Notes under the pieces: generated by a model
What the model saw: only the letters and a program-made list of their open reading frames with translations
What the model was told of the DNA's origin: nothing
The model's database searches: none
Assembly: GCF_038095975.1 (NCBI RefSeq)
Contig: NZ_CP146003.1
Location: forward strand, 868,001 to 932,000
Length of the DNA stretch: 64,000 bases
From: Mesomycoplasma ovipneumoniae
Lineage (GTDB): Bacteria; Bacillota_I; Bacilli_A; Mycoplasmatales; Metamycoplasmataceae
Reading direction: 5' to 3'
Shown: one piece after another, positions 54,869-64,000 of the stretch
Layout: every line of letters starts with the position of its first letter
How positions within the stretch are numbered: the first letter of the stretch is position 1
Position numbers and translations under genes: made by a program

Positions 54869-56500
54869 TTAATTAGAAGTAGAAGCAGATCCAACTATCT
54901 CTGGATTATTGTCTTGAGTTGATTCAGAACTAGAAGAACCGGAAGAATTAGAAGAAGTAGATGAACTTTCAGAACTAGAATCATTTGAAGAAGAATCTAT
55001 ATTTTTAGAAGCTGGATGTGAAAGAATAGATTCTTTGTATTCTCAACCATAAAATTCTTTATAATTATCTTTTCATTCTTCTCATTTTCTTAAGGAAATA
55101 GGATTATCTTTTCCATCATCAGTTTTTTTCTCGTCTAATTCTACAAATTTTAGACCACCCATTAAAGGGTAGACATATTCATCAAGAAAAACATTATCAA
55201 GTCAACTTTTTAAAGGCCCAATTTTTTCAGTATCAGAAGCTTCTGAATTATATTTTCAAATCAAAGGTGCAATTTTTGAATTGTATACCTTAATCAAATC
55301 AGCAGCAAGTGATTGCATATCTACATTTTGGCCTAAATCAATATTAAAAACTAAGTCTTTTCTTAAACTTGTGTGACTATCTGGTAAGAAAAAAATTTGA
55401 TACTTTCGAAAAATATCTAAAAATATGCTTTTAAGATTATTTTCAATTTGGTCTTTTAAAGATTTGGTTTTATCGTTGATGTTAAATAATCTTTGCTCTA
55501 ATTTGCTAAGAGTTTTCATTAATTCAGCTGCTGCATATTGGCCATTATAATTTCTCTGAATTCTTTGAATTAATTCAAGTAAAGAGTATCAATGTCTTTC
55601 TGTTGGACTAGGTTTATAATTTGTTTCGCGATAATAATCGTCACGAAAATACCTAATATAATTTCATATTCTTTCAGTTTTATTACTAACTAACTTTTCG
55701 GATTTTAGATAAAGATCCATATGTCTTGGGCTTGCAAAGGCATTACCAAACATAAAATCATGAACTAACATTTGTTTTTGAACGTAAGTTTTGTTTTCAC
55801 GTTCTTCTGGAGGTAGTTCTTTTTTTACTATTGGCCAATATTCATCTGTTTCGGGATAATCAAATGCAATAGTTTGATCAAAACCGGCATTTTTGTCTTT
55901 TAGACCAGTTTTTTCGTTAAAATCTTGCATTATTTTATCTCAAGCCGAAAAGTTTTTATTAGAGTTATATTCTCCAAGATTTTCTCAAGTATATTTTTTT
56001 AATTTTTCTTCCAAATAAGATAATCTTTTATAATATTCCTCTTTAAAATTGCTTGAACCTGCTTTAATATTGCTATCTTCTAACATAAAAGGTAGTGATT
56101 TATAATAAAATCAGTAATTTGATAAACCGTATTTGTTATTCGGGCTAGAAATAAAACTAGCATCACCAATTTCAGTTACATAATTTTTATCTCTTGAGTA
56201 TAAATTTTGTGGAATTTTTGGATTTTTTTTAATACCGTTAAAACCAAGCAAAGAATCATTAATTATTTCAGAATAAGTTTGATTTAGTTCTGAACCTGGA
56301 ACACTAATTGTTTGTTCAGTTTTATCTTGTTCTTTTCCTTGTGTATTTACAGAACTCTTAGATCCTTTTGGTAAAAGGGTTTCAGTTATATTTTTTCTAA
56401 CTTCAGTATAAGGATCAATACATGAAATTAAAAATAAAGGGCTACTTAATCCAAGAATTAATAAATATTTTAGTTTTGATTTAAGAGAAAAAGTCAACAT
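54869..56500 (-). CDS. ICE lipoprotein
   Basis: 543 aa. LKYLLILGLSSPLFLISC gives a lipobox with Cys near residue 27. The body is hydrophilic with many Tyr and Trp. The last 40 residues are almost pure Ser/Asn/Glu (SSSNDSSSESSSTSSN region), a flexible low-complexity end. GGAG lies 12 bp before ATG 56500. Likely exposed on the cell surface of ICE carriers; function unknown. Confidence 0.72.
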
Positions 56501-56690
56501 AAGTTTTAAAAACTCCAAAAATAATTACGACAATTAAAATTACTCAAAATCCAAGAAATATTAATTTTCTTTTTGGATTAATTTTCAAATATGACTTAAA
56601 TCTTTCTGATTTAAATAAAAAGTAATAACCAAAAGAAAATCAAAAAACAAATGAAAGTGGTGCTAAAATTAACATTGCAACCGAATTCAT
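56481..56690 (-). CDS. Small ICE membrane protein, 69 aa
   Basis: Two membrane helices (SVAMLILAPLSFVFWFSFGY and LGFWVILIVVIIFGVF) joined by a basic loop. ATG 56690 with AAGG upstream; its end overlaps the lipoprotein start by 20 bp. Too short and featureless for a functional guess. Confidence 0.55.
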
Positions 56691-56754
56691 ACTATAAATT
56701 ATACCTTTTTTTAAAAGAATAAAAGAAATTAGCAAATAAATTCATATATTTTTT

Positions 56755-56934
56755 CTATTTTTGTTTGTTTTTAATTAATTTCTCGATTAATTCGATTTGC
56801 TGTTTTCGTGTGGCAACTTCAGCTTCAAGTTCAGCTAAAAGTAATTTTTTTAAATCTTTTAAAGTATCCATATCCGAATTTTGCAACATTTTTAGTTTTT
56901 CATGTAAGACATTTAGACTATTTTCTTTTTTCAT
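56755..56934 (-). CDS. Small coiled-coil ICE protein, 59 aa
   Basis: Starts KKENSLNVLHEKLKMLQNS and continues as one long charged helix with LLLAELEAEVATRKQQIELI. GGAAAC precedes the ATG. It follows a palindromic site at 56963-56980, so it may be the first gene of a regulated unit that includes the next two. Confidence 0.6.
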   Translation of the reverse strand: MKKENSLNVLHEKLKMLQNSDMDTLKDLKKLLLAELEAEVATRKQQIELIEKLIKNKQK

Positions 56935-56962
56935 TTTGTTTCCTTTTCTAATTAATATATAT

Positions 56963-56980
56963 AAAACTATTTATAGTTTT
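56963..56980. promoter_or_regulatory. Palindromic operator-like site
   Basis: AAAACTAT-TT-ATAGTTTT, 8-bp arms, about 30 bp before the 59-aa gene and next to A/T-rich promoter-like sequence. Candidate repressor site. Confidence 0.4.
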
Positions 56981-57063
56981 TCTAAAGTATATATAAGCCG
57001 ATTTTTGGAGAAACACTAAAAATTGACTTATATTTGGTTTTTAATTTTTTTTAGTGTATAATT

Positions 57064-58056
57064 TTAAATTTGAAGAACCAAGAGCTTTGAATTTCAATTC
57101 CGGCCTTGTTGCCGAATAATCAATCTTTTGTCTTGATAAAAAGATTTGTATTTTGGTTTTTCGTGATTAATTTTTCAATGGGCACCCTTATTTTTACATC
57201 AGCAAGGTAAATAAGAAAGCCCATTTTTTGATTTTCTAAGCAAATAACAAGGTCTCTTAATTACGTATTCAAAAATTTTTTTAATTTTGACAACTATTGT
57301 TTTTGAAACTTTTCACTCAAAAATATTTTTTGATCAAAAATAAACTTTGTTATTCTGAAATTGTCTATATAAATTTTTTTGAATGGTTTTTAAGCTGATA
57401 GAAATTAATTGTTTTTCATATTTAACTGCTTTATAATAAGTATTTTTGTCTAAATTAACGCTATGGATTAACTTTTTAGAAATAGTTTTATTTTCAAATT
57501 GAATTTGAATATTATTTTCTGAAAACCATTTTAGTGCCCTGGAAATAGTTTCATTGCTTAATCCCAAATTTTGGAAATATGTATAAGAATTTTCTACTCA
57601 ATAATTACTATTTTTTCAGTTATTCAATTTGAAATTTTTAATTGCTAAATTTTTCAAATACTGGTAAACTCTAAAATAATTTGATGAAACTAAATTTTCA
57701 AAACTAATACATAAATCTAATATTTTTTTAGGGATATAATATTTTTTTAAATCAAGCACGCTAACAACAATTAATTTATTAGCTATTTTTTGTGTTTCAA
57801 TAATATTCTCTTTAGCTAAATAATTTAGAATTTTATAAATAGTTTTAATATTTCAAGTTTTAGACTCTCATTTTGCATTTAACTTTTCTAAAATTTGTTT
57901 AGCATCTAAAAACTTACATTTTTCTCCTATCTTTTTAAATTCAAAATCTCTAATTACTCAAAACACATAAAAAAGGTAAGAAGAATTAGAGCAAAAAATT
58001 TTTTTATTTTTTTTAGAAGTGTTTTTGAATTTTGTGGTATAATCAATTATGCTCAT
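57064..58056 (-). CDS. ICE protein with possible winged-helix part (replication initiator-like)
   Basis: 330 aa, basic. A helix-rich segment (KTWNIKTIYKILNYLAKENI) and another (LSNETISRALKWFSENNIQI) look like helix-turn-helix or winged-helix units, the latter similar to those of plasmid replication proteins. The C-terminus is very basic with two Cys pairs (PCYLL, LPCWC). Seven or so TGA-Trp codons. ACAGG serves as a weak ribosome-binding site. A plus-strand promoter inside its first codons could produce an antisense RNA. Function is inferred, not shown. Confidence 0.5.
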
Positions 58057-58120
58057 TTGGTAACCTGTCTTCTAATTGCTATTTGGGCGCGTTTTCGGAG
58101 GCTGAAAAGCTTCTTTTTTT
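58050..58120 (+). ncRNA. Candidate antisense small RNA across the start of the 57064-58056 gene
   Basis: On the plus strand an extended -10 box TGGTATAAT (TATAAT 58038-58043) is followed 55 bp later by a hairpin GGAGGCTGAAAAGCTTCT and T7, an intrinsic terminator. The minus strand has no T run there. The RNA of about 70 nt would cover the ribosome-binding site and start of the gene on the other strand and the end of traG. Confidence 0.4.
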
Positions 58121-60431
58121 ATTTCCCAAATTTTTGATTTTTTAGTTCAGTTAATTGAATTTCCTTTTTAACTATTTGATTTTTAATTGAACTTTTATAA
58201 CTATCATCAACTCATTGCTTATCGGAATTTAGAAGTAAATTAAGTGAATTAATTTCTTTTTCGATTTTTTCTACTAATTTAAAATTCAAGTCATTTTTTA
58301 CTTTTTTATTTGCAACTAAATTACTTTTGTTTTCACTAGAATTAACTAAATTTTTTAATTTATCAATCATTTTCTTTAGTTCGTTGTTTAGTTCATCTTT
58401 TTCAATATCAAGTTTTTTAAAATATTTTTTGTAAACTATTGAATATTCGATTATTGTTTTATCTAACTCTTTTTGGTCTAGTATATTTTTTTGAGCACCA
58501 TTTATAAAATTTCCGCTTTCGCCATTTAATTTTTTTTCAAAATCAAATTCAATAAAATCAAAATTAAAATTAACTTCTTTGTTTTCATAAAAACTTTCCA
58601 AGCTTTTCTGCGGATGATTTCAAATTTCATAAGCAAAATTCGTCTTTATATGAATTGGCTTTAACCCCGTGACAAAGACTCATGATTGTTCAGGTGGCAT
58701 TTGTGCTAATTTATTAACGCTTATGATATTTTCTTGAGAAACTGTTTCAGAATTAGAAGTTTGATTAGATTTTTCGGCTTTTTCAGAATTTGAATAGGAT
58801 TTTTTAATTACGTCTTTTTTCCCAGCGAATTTAACGAAGGTTTCAATCGATTTAATGTCGTTGGATCTGAAGTAAATTTTCAAAGCAGAATTTGATAAGA
58901 TAGTATCATTTTCCTTACCATATTTAGTCAGTTGCTGAATATTTTGCAAAACTAATGCAAAATAAATTCCATAAGACGCGGCTGTCGACATTTTGGTCGA
59001 CATTTGATAAACGGAAGGCAAATTTCCAAATTCATCACCCAAAAATAGAAAATCTCTAAAATTTCGTCGGTTTGGTTTAGAATTTGCTATTGAAATTAAA
59101 GAAGAATAACAATTGTTTATGATCGAAGGGATCATTAGTTGTCCGATATTTGAATCGAGTTGAAACGTAATAAAAACTGCAAAAGGTTTAATATTTGAAT
59201 TAAATTTTTCTTTAAAATCAGGATCTGATTGTTGTACTAGTTCGTCAAAATTTGTTTGATCTTTTGAAGAGAACATTTTTAGGCCTATTGAGTTAAATTT
59301 TGAAATAGCGCCATAAGCATTCACAAGTATCGAAGTTAGAGTATCTGGATTGGTGCTGATAAACTGAGCAATTTTTTCATTATAGAATGAAGAAAGTTCT
59401 TTATTATTTGAATTTTTACAAATTTCAATTCAAGGTCCTTTGACAAAATTATGAAGTGATAAAAAATAAGCAAAATTTGCAAAAACATATTTTTCTTTGG
59501 TAAATGTTTTATCGATATTTGAATAAAGAAGTAAATATCAACCTATTATATAAATTATCTCTTGAGCTTGTTTTGATCAAAAACTGTCTTTACTATTGTT
59601 ATCCCACTCGTGAATAGATTCGATTGTTTTTTGGAGTCAACTTGATGCAACATCATAATTTTGTAGTTTTTCTGCTTCAGTTTTATAGGGAGAATGAAAT
59701 TTGTCTCAAATCAATGATAAAAAATTTATTCCCCGAGATTTGCCTAAATTTTGAAAATCCAGCAAAACAATTTCATAACCTTGGTTTTCAATTTCCTCAG
59801 AGAGGCTAGTAAAAAGTTCACCTTTTGGATCAATCACCATTAAATTAGGTCTTTTGTTTTCGTCTTTGATGTGAATGTTGTATTTGATTGTCGGGATAAT
59901 GAATTTTTGAGTTTTCCCAGATCTTGTGTCACCTAAAATAAAGGCATGAGAATTTGAACAAACATAAAAATCGACTTCATTAGTTTTTTTATTGACTAAT
60001 TCAGTTTTTATTACTCAACCAGATTTTTCAGAAATAGTGCTTTTGTCTTTTTTAATTAAACTTAATTTTTTTTCTTTTTGAACTAAAAATAAATTTTTAA
60101 ATTCTGTTTGACTACCTATTTTTTCAATTTCATCGAAAAGTAAAAAAGTTTTGTTCAAGTCTTTTGAAAAAAGTTTTTTTTTGTGGCGTTCGAAAAAATG
60201 AATAATAAAATAAAAAATAAATGAGCTAAGAAATGCTATTAATAAAATTCAAACAATTTCTTTTCAGTCCAAAATTAATGAGTAATAAGCATTAAAAATA
60301 TTTTTAATTGGATTAAATTTCTTTGCAAAAATCCAAGGCCAAATACCCAAACAAATTAAAAATGGAGCAACAAAACTAATGATAGCAATTATAATTTTTT
60401 GTAATGCTTTTGGAAATTGTTCTAACTTCAT
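58119..60431 (-). CDS. traG: TraG/VirD4-type coupling protein
   Basis: 770 aa. Two or more N-terminal membrane helices (LICLGIWPWIFA; ILLIAFLSSFIFYFIIHFF), Walker A GDTRSGKTQKF near residue 170, NLMVIDPKGELF, and Walker B LFLGDEFGNLP near 460. It connects the relaxase-DNA complex with the secretion channel. The C-terminal 200 residues are Lys/Glu-rich. No counterpart exists in the dprA-linked cluster. Confidence 0.92.
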
Positions 60432-60437
60432 TTTAAA

Positions 60438-61856
60438 TTAACCTGTGATTTTTTTTACTGTTCTTTTATATCAATAAACCAAATTTATTTCTTTTTTAGG
60501 CTTATCTTCTTGGTAATAGGAAAAGAAAGCGTTTTGATTGTTAATTTTTTGCAAACTAGTTTTTTTATCTTTGTTATTTTTTCTATTTATTTCTGCAAAA
60601 TCAAGTTCTTTATTAAGTTTTTTTAATACAATGTTACGGTTTTGGTAAAAAAATTCCTTTTGCTCCTTATCAATGATATTTTTTGCGTATGAGATAACTT
60701 CAAAATCTTGCTTTTTTTGATATTCGCTAATTTTGTTTATAGTTTCGTTAAATCTATAAATTAAATTCTTAGTCCTTAAGTCGGTATCAAGAATTTTTTT
60801 GAATAATAAATTGATTGTCTCTTTTTTTGACTCGTCTAAATATTTGAAAAATTTAGACCGCTTTTGAGAATTAGAATTTAAAATTTTGTTTTTTTCCAAA
60901 ATATCTAAACTTAAACTAGGGAAATTTTTTTCTTCTGAAAGTTTTTTAATTGAGTCAAATAATTCTGGTAAATTCTTTGCACTTTCAATTGAGTTTTTAT
61001 TGCTAGAACTTATTTTTTCAGAATAAACATTTGAATACTCAATAATGGATTTTTGCAATTTTGGATCTAAGCTTAAATCGCGCAAATCAAATTCTTCAAT
61101 TGCTTTTTTAGTTTCTTTTTTAATTTCGCGCAGGTCATTAACTAAATCATATAAATCTTCTAAATTTTGCTTTGGCGATAATGCAACTAAAACTCCTTCA
61201 GCAAGATTTTTTGCATATTTAAATTTTTCCCGTTTGTCAAACCTTAATTTGCCATCAAATTTAATAGTCTTTCTTTTTTCGGAAATCCATAAATGAATAT
61301 GGGGGTGGTTAGTATTGTAATGAACCCCAGCAAAAATATTTAAATCCTTAATTTTTAAATTATTTAATTTTAACCATTTATTTATTTCAGGACTTAAATA
61401 TTTGCCATGTTCTTCTAACGTTGAAATTTTGTTTTTATGTATTAATTCAATATCTTTAAAACTAATTACATAAGACCAAACTGTTTGATCTTTACTAACT
61501 CTTGTGTTTTTTTTAGCTTGCTCAACCGGGACTATTTGGCTCTGGCCATCGGGTAAAATTTGTAATAAATTTTTTTGTAACTCAACTCCATTTCTAAGAT
61601 CTTTTTTTTGCTTTTCTAAAATTGATTTTAAATAAGAAGCGTATGCTTTTGGCGATTTATCTTCTGCTGTTTCCCAAAAATTTTTAACTAAATAATTATT
61701 TTCTTCGGCAATACAAGCATCGAGCCGAGAAATATATTCAAGAAATTCTTTATTGCGATAAATAGCCTCAAATTTGGATCGAATTTCTCAATCTTTAGAT
61801 CTTGAATTAAAAGCACCTTTAAAAAGCACAAGCACTTCATTTTCGAATCCAGCCAT
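60438..61856 (-). CDS. ICE relaxase, HxH (HUH-like) type
   Basis: 472 aa. YNTNHPHIHLWISEKRK near residue 185 contains the His cluster of HUH relaxases of the MobP type, preceded by TVWSYVISFKD. The C-terminal half is coiled-coil-like and basic. The nicking tyrosine cannot be assigned with confidence. It would nick oriT and lead ssDNA to TraG. The gene lies just before traG (6-bp gap) and starts 2 bp after the 84-aa gene. Confidence 0.8.
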
Positions 61857-62177
61857 TTTTAAGCTTTCTGTTTATCTATTGTTGCTGATAAAAACATAGA
61901 TTCTAGTCTTAATTGGGCTCAATCATCGCCTAATAACATTTCTGAATAAAGGGCTGTAACATAGTTAAGTTCTAATTCTTCTAGACCAGTAAGAAAATTA
62001 ACATTTTCGCTTTTGCCGTATTCAATTAATTTATCTTTGCGATTTTCAAGTAAATTTTTAATTAATTTTTCTTTGAAAATAGTGTCAAATTTTTCTTGAT
62101 TTATTGTTATCATAATTAGATTTCCTTTACTAAATTTTGTGTTTAATTTTTAAGCTATCAGTTTTAATTTCTTCTGT
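61857..62177 (-). repeat. 321-bp inverted repeat, right copy
   Basis: Complement of 45307-45627, same length. It covers the 84-aa gene and the 3' end of the upstream 242-aa gene. Here the repeat is continuous with its gene neighbours, so this is probably the original copy and the left one the derived one. Confidence 0.9.
61859..62113 (-). CDS. 84-aa ICE protein, right copy
   Basis: Same protein as 45371-45625. Here it lies between the 242-aa gene and the relaxase gene with gaps of 16 and 2 bp, so it is translated with the mobilisation genes. GGAAATCTAATT precedes the ATG as in the other copy. Confidence 0.72.
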
Positions 62178-62858
62178 GTGTGGGTTTAAATCTTGCTTTA
62201 AAGCTAATTTGTTGTCATATGACTTAGCAGCAATATTAAAAATTTTAGTAAATTGAATAAATTGGCTTGCTCGAGCATACTGGGCGTATAAATATTCAAT
62301 TGAATTCATGTCTTGGGTTAAAAAATAATACATTAGCCCTTCGTGTGATTTAGACAATTTTTTAGGTTCCCAAAAATTATCTTTATCTAGTTTAACAAAT
62401 TGAATATTTTTAAAATATCAGTCAGGCTTTGCTTTTTCAAAATCTAAATCATTAGTTTTTTTAAATTCATTTCTCATTGTTAAGTATGAATTTTTTTCAA
62501 CCCAACCCGAAAATTTAATTGCATCATTTTTAATTTTTTCAGTAATAATAGGGTTAGTTTTAGAAAGTTCAATTAATTGAATTGATAGTTGTTTAACGAT
62601 TTGTTCATTTTTTTCATTAGAAAAAAGATTATCTCTATATTTATTGTTTCTTGGCGTATAAGAAAATTTAGAATTAGTTTTTGGTAGTTCATTTAATTTA
62701 TTGTTAGAAACTAAATATTCAATTAATATTTTTTCACTTTTTTCGATTGGTAAATTTGCGAAATCAGGAATATGTTCTAAAATTAAAGGATATAATTCTG
62801 CTTGCTTTAATTTAGAAAGATTTATTTTTATTCCTCAGTATTTTTTGTCTAGTTCCAT
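62130..62858 (-). CDS. 242-aa ICE protein (Mbov_0400-like by position)
   Basis: Hydrophilic and helical, no membrane segment. Begins ELDKKYWGIKINLSKLKQAE. Only one or two Trp per 60 residues and some TGA codons. Its last 17 codons are repeated at the left inverted-repeat copy. Placed between the SSB-like gene and the relaxase unit, so a role in DNA processing is possible. No domain recognised. Confidence 0.6.
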
Positions 62859-62879
62859 TGTTAAAACCTCTATTTTTTA

Positions 62880-63407
62880 TTATTTAGCAAAAAAATCTTC
62901 TAAAAAGTTTAATTGCTCTTCTTTTGTTACTTCAATATGTTTTTTTGGATCTAAAGGTTGATCTAAATTTGTTTGTTCTTGACTTAAATCCCAGCTATCA
63001 AAATCAAATTCATCTAAAATATTTGTAGTATTATTTTGGCTTAAGTCATCTTCTTCAGGTTTGTCAAAATTTGGTTGACTTAAATTTAAAGTTTCAAAAT
63101 TTTTATCCTTTCTTTTTTCAAATTGTTTTTTTGTTTCAAGTAATTTAAAATCTTCTAAAATTAAGGTTAATTCACGTTTATTATTTTTAACAAAACTTCG
63201 AAGCTTACATCTGACTGCCAGAGGCGAACCTTTCGTGATTCATTCAGCTAGTTTTAAAAACTTTTCGTTAAAGCAAAAAATAGTAAAAAAATCGGTTTTA
63301 GAATTATCCCCAACTGCTAAATTAAAATAGATGTAATGTTTATTATTAGAGGATTTAAAGTTTACAGAACTCGTTAGTCTACCAATTAAATTGACTTGAT
63401 TTTCCAT
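62880..63407 (-). CDS. SSB-like single-strand DNA-binding protein 1
   Basis: 175 aa. ENQVNLIGRLTSSVNFKSSN and NLAVGDNSKTDFFTIFCF match the OB-fold of SSB; the second half is an acidic tail with DDL and FDFDSWDL, but it ends in LEDFFAK rather than the usual DDDIPF tip. It would coat transferred ssDNA. GGAG upstream of the ATG. Confidence 0.8.
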
Positions 63408-63425
63408 CTTAACTCCTTTCTTTCA

Positions 63426-63794
63426 TTATTTATATTCGTGAGGAAATTTTTCATTATTTTTTAAATCTAAAGAATGATTAGGTTTTGAATGATTTTTAGA
63501 AATTATTTGATAATCCTCGATTTTAATTTCCAGATAAAAAATTTTTTCGTTTTGAGGATTTTGAAAACTTGAAAGACTAACTGGACCTTGAACAAAAATT
63601 AAATCGCCAATTGATATTTCATTAGTTATTTTAGTTTTCGAGCCAAATCCAATAACATAAAAATTAGTAGGTTTTTGACTGTTTTTATTTTTAACTTCAA
63701 TTTTAAATCTAACAAAATTTAAACTTGAATTGTTGGTTTGGCTGAGAAAAGGAGCTGAAACAACTTGCCCGACAACCAAAACTTTGTTTAACAT
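63426..63794 (-). CDS. SSB-like single-strand DNA-binding protein 2
   Basis: 122 aa. LNKVLVVGQVVSAPFLSQ, FVRFKIEVKNKN, FYVIGFG and GDLIFVQGPVSL are OB-fold SSB strands. There is almost no acidic tail. It differs strongly from the first SSB-like protein, 18 bp away, so it is not a recent duplicate. Confidence 0.8.
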   Translation of the reverse strand: MLNKVLVVGQVVSAPFLSQTNNSSLNFVRFKIEVKNKNSQKPTNFYVIGFGSKTKITNEISIGDLIFVQGPVSLSSFQNPQNEKIFYLEIKIEDYQIISKNHSKPNHSLDLKNNEKFPHEYK

Positions 63795-63813
63795 TATTCT
63801 ATTCTCCTTAAAT

Positions 63814-64000
63814 TTAGTCTTTTTTTATTTTTTGAACAAGAGCAAAAATGTATTTTTTTTCAAAATCAAGTTCTTTTTGCATTTCAGAATACTTTGAAAA
63901 AAGATATTCAATTGAATTATTATTTTTTAAAAATTTAATAAGGACTTCTTTTCCCGATTTTGCATAATCAAAAATTTCATTATTTTTTATTTGTATAAAA
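63814..64000 (-). CDS. ICE gene cut by the window edge (C-terminal part)
   Basis: The last 61 residues are seen, ending in FEKKYIFALVQKIKKD. Charged and helical (AKSGKEVLIKFLKNNN). No family can be named. It is upstream of the two SSB-like genes on the same strand. Confidence 0.5.
   Translation of the reverse strand, partial: FIQIKNNEIFDYAKSGKEVLIKFLKNNNSIEYLFSKYSEMQKELDFEKKYIFALVQKIKKD

Larger units (their letters stand above)
43297..64000. mobile_element. Integrative conjugative element (partial)
   Basis: A continuous set of mycoplasma ICE-type genes: UPF0236/Mbov_0401-type transposase at the left, T4SS genes, TraG coupling protein, relaxase and SSB-like proteins, running off the right edge. 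The left border is not certain; I place it at the inverted repeat near 43303. Mycoplasma ICEs of the ICEA/ICEH kind move by a DDE transposase and have one end next to that gene, which fits. Confidence 0.8.

Overview
The window comes from a wall-less mollicute that reads UGA as tryptophan. TGA falls at conserved Trp positions in almost every long gene, for example in leuS, cysS, dnaB and cas9, so genes were read with code 4. Very low GC, DUF31-type proteins, a Cas9/Csn2 CRISPR system and a Mycoplasma-type integrative conjugative element (ICE) suggest a Mycoplasma (Mesomycoplasma) of the hyopneumoniae/ovipneumoniae/dispar group. The species call is inference; no rRNA gene is present.

Left part (1-15.5 kb, + strand): the end of a DUF31-type peptidase gene, msrB, a proline-rich lipoprotein and an amino-acid permease. 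Then comes a tightly overlapping operon: dprA, a pilin-like protein, a VirB6-like membrane protein, a VirB4/TraE ATPase and a 1210-aa membrane-anchored surface protein. This resembles the transenvelope half of the ICE conjugation machine, but has no coupling protein, relaxase or transposase and is headed by dprA. It is a candidate T4SS-type DNA-uptake apparatus, comparable in logic to ComB of Helicobacter.

Housekeeping block (15.7-27.3 kb, - strand): one long operon-like run, leuS, gdpP, rplI, dnaB, corC-like, ygjP-like, cysS, rlmB, sigH-like, rpmG, secE, nusG. It keeps two gene orders known from Firmicutes.

Accessory region (27.7-41.7 kb): a complete type II-A CRISPR-Cas locus (cas9 and tracrRNA on -, cas1-cas2-csn2 and a 14-repeat array on +). 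It is followed by decayed repeats and an island of paralogous acidic proteins of unknown function. The island ends in a pseudogene cut off at a second, isolated CRISPR repeat. A secreted trypsin-like protease follows.

Right part (41.8-64 kb): an IS3-family element, then a large part of an ICE with a UPF0236-type transposase, a second T4SS gene set, a TraG coupling protein, an HxH relaxase, two SSB-like proteins and small accessory genes. About 16.2 kb of the ICE, containing the T4SS, traG and relaxase genes, lies between two 321-bp inverted copies of a small-gene cassette, so the conjugation module could be invertible. A promoter with a 15-17 nt A tract is reused at three places in the window.
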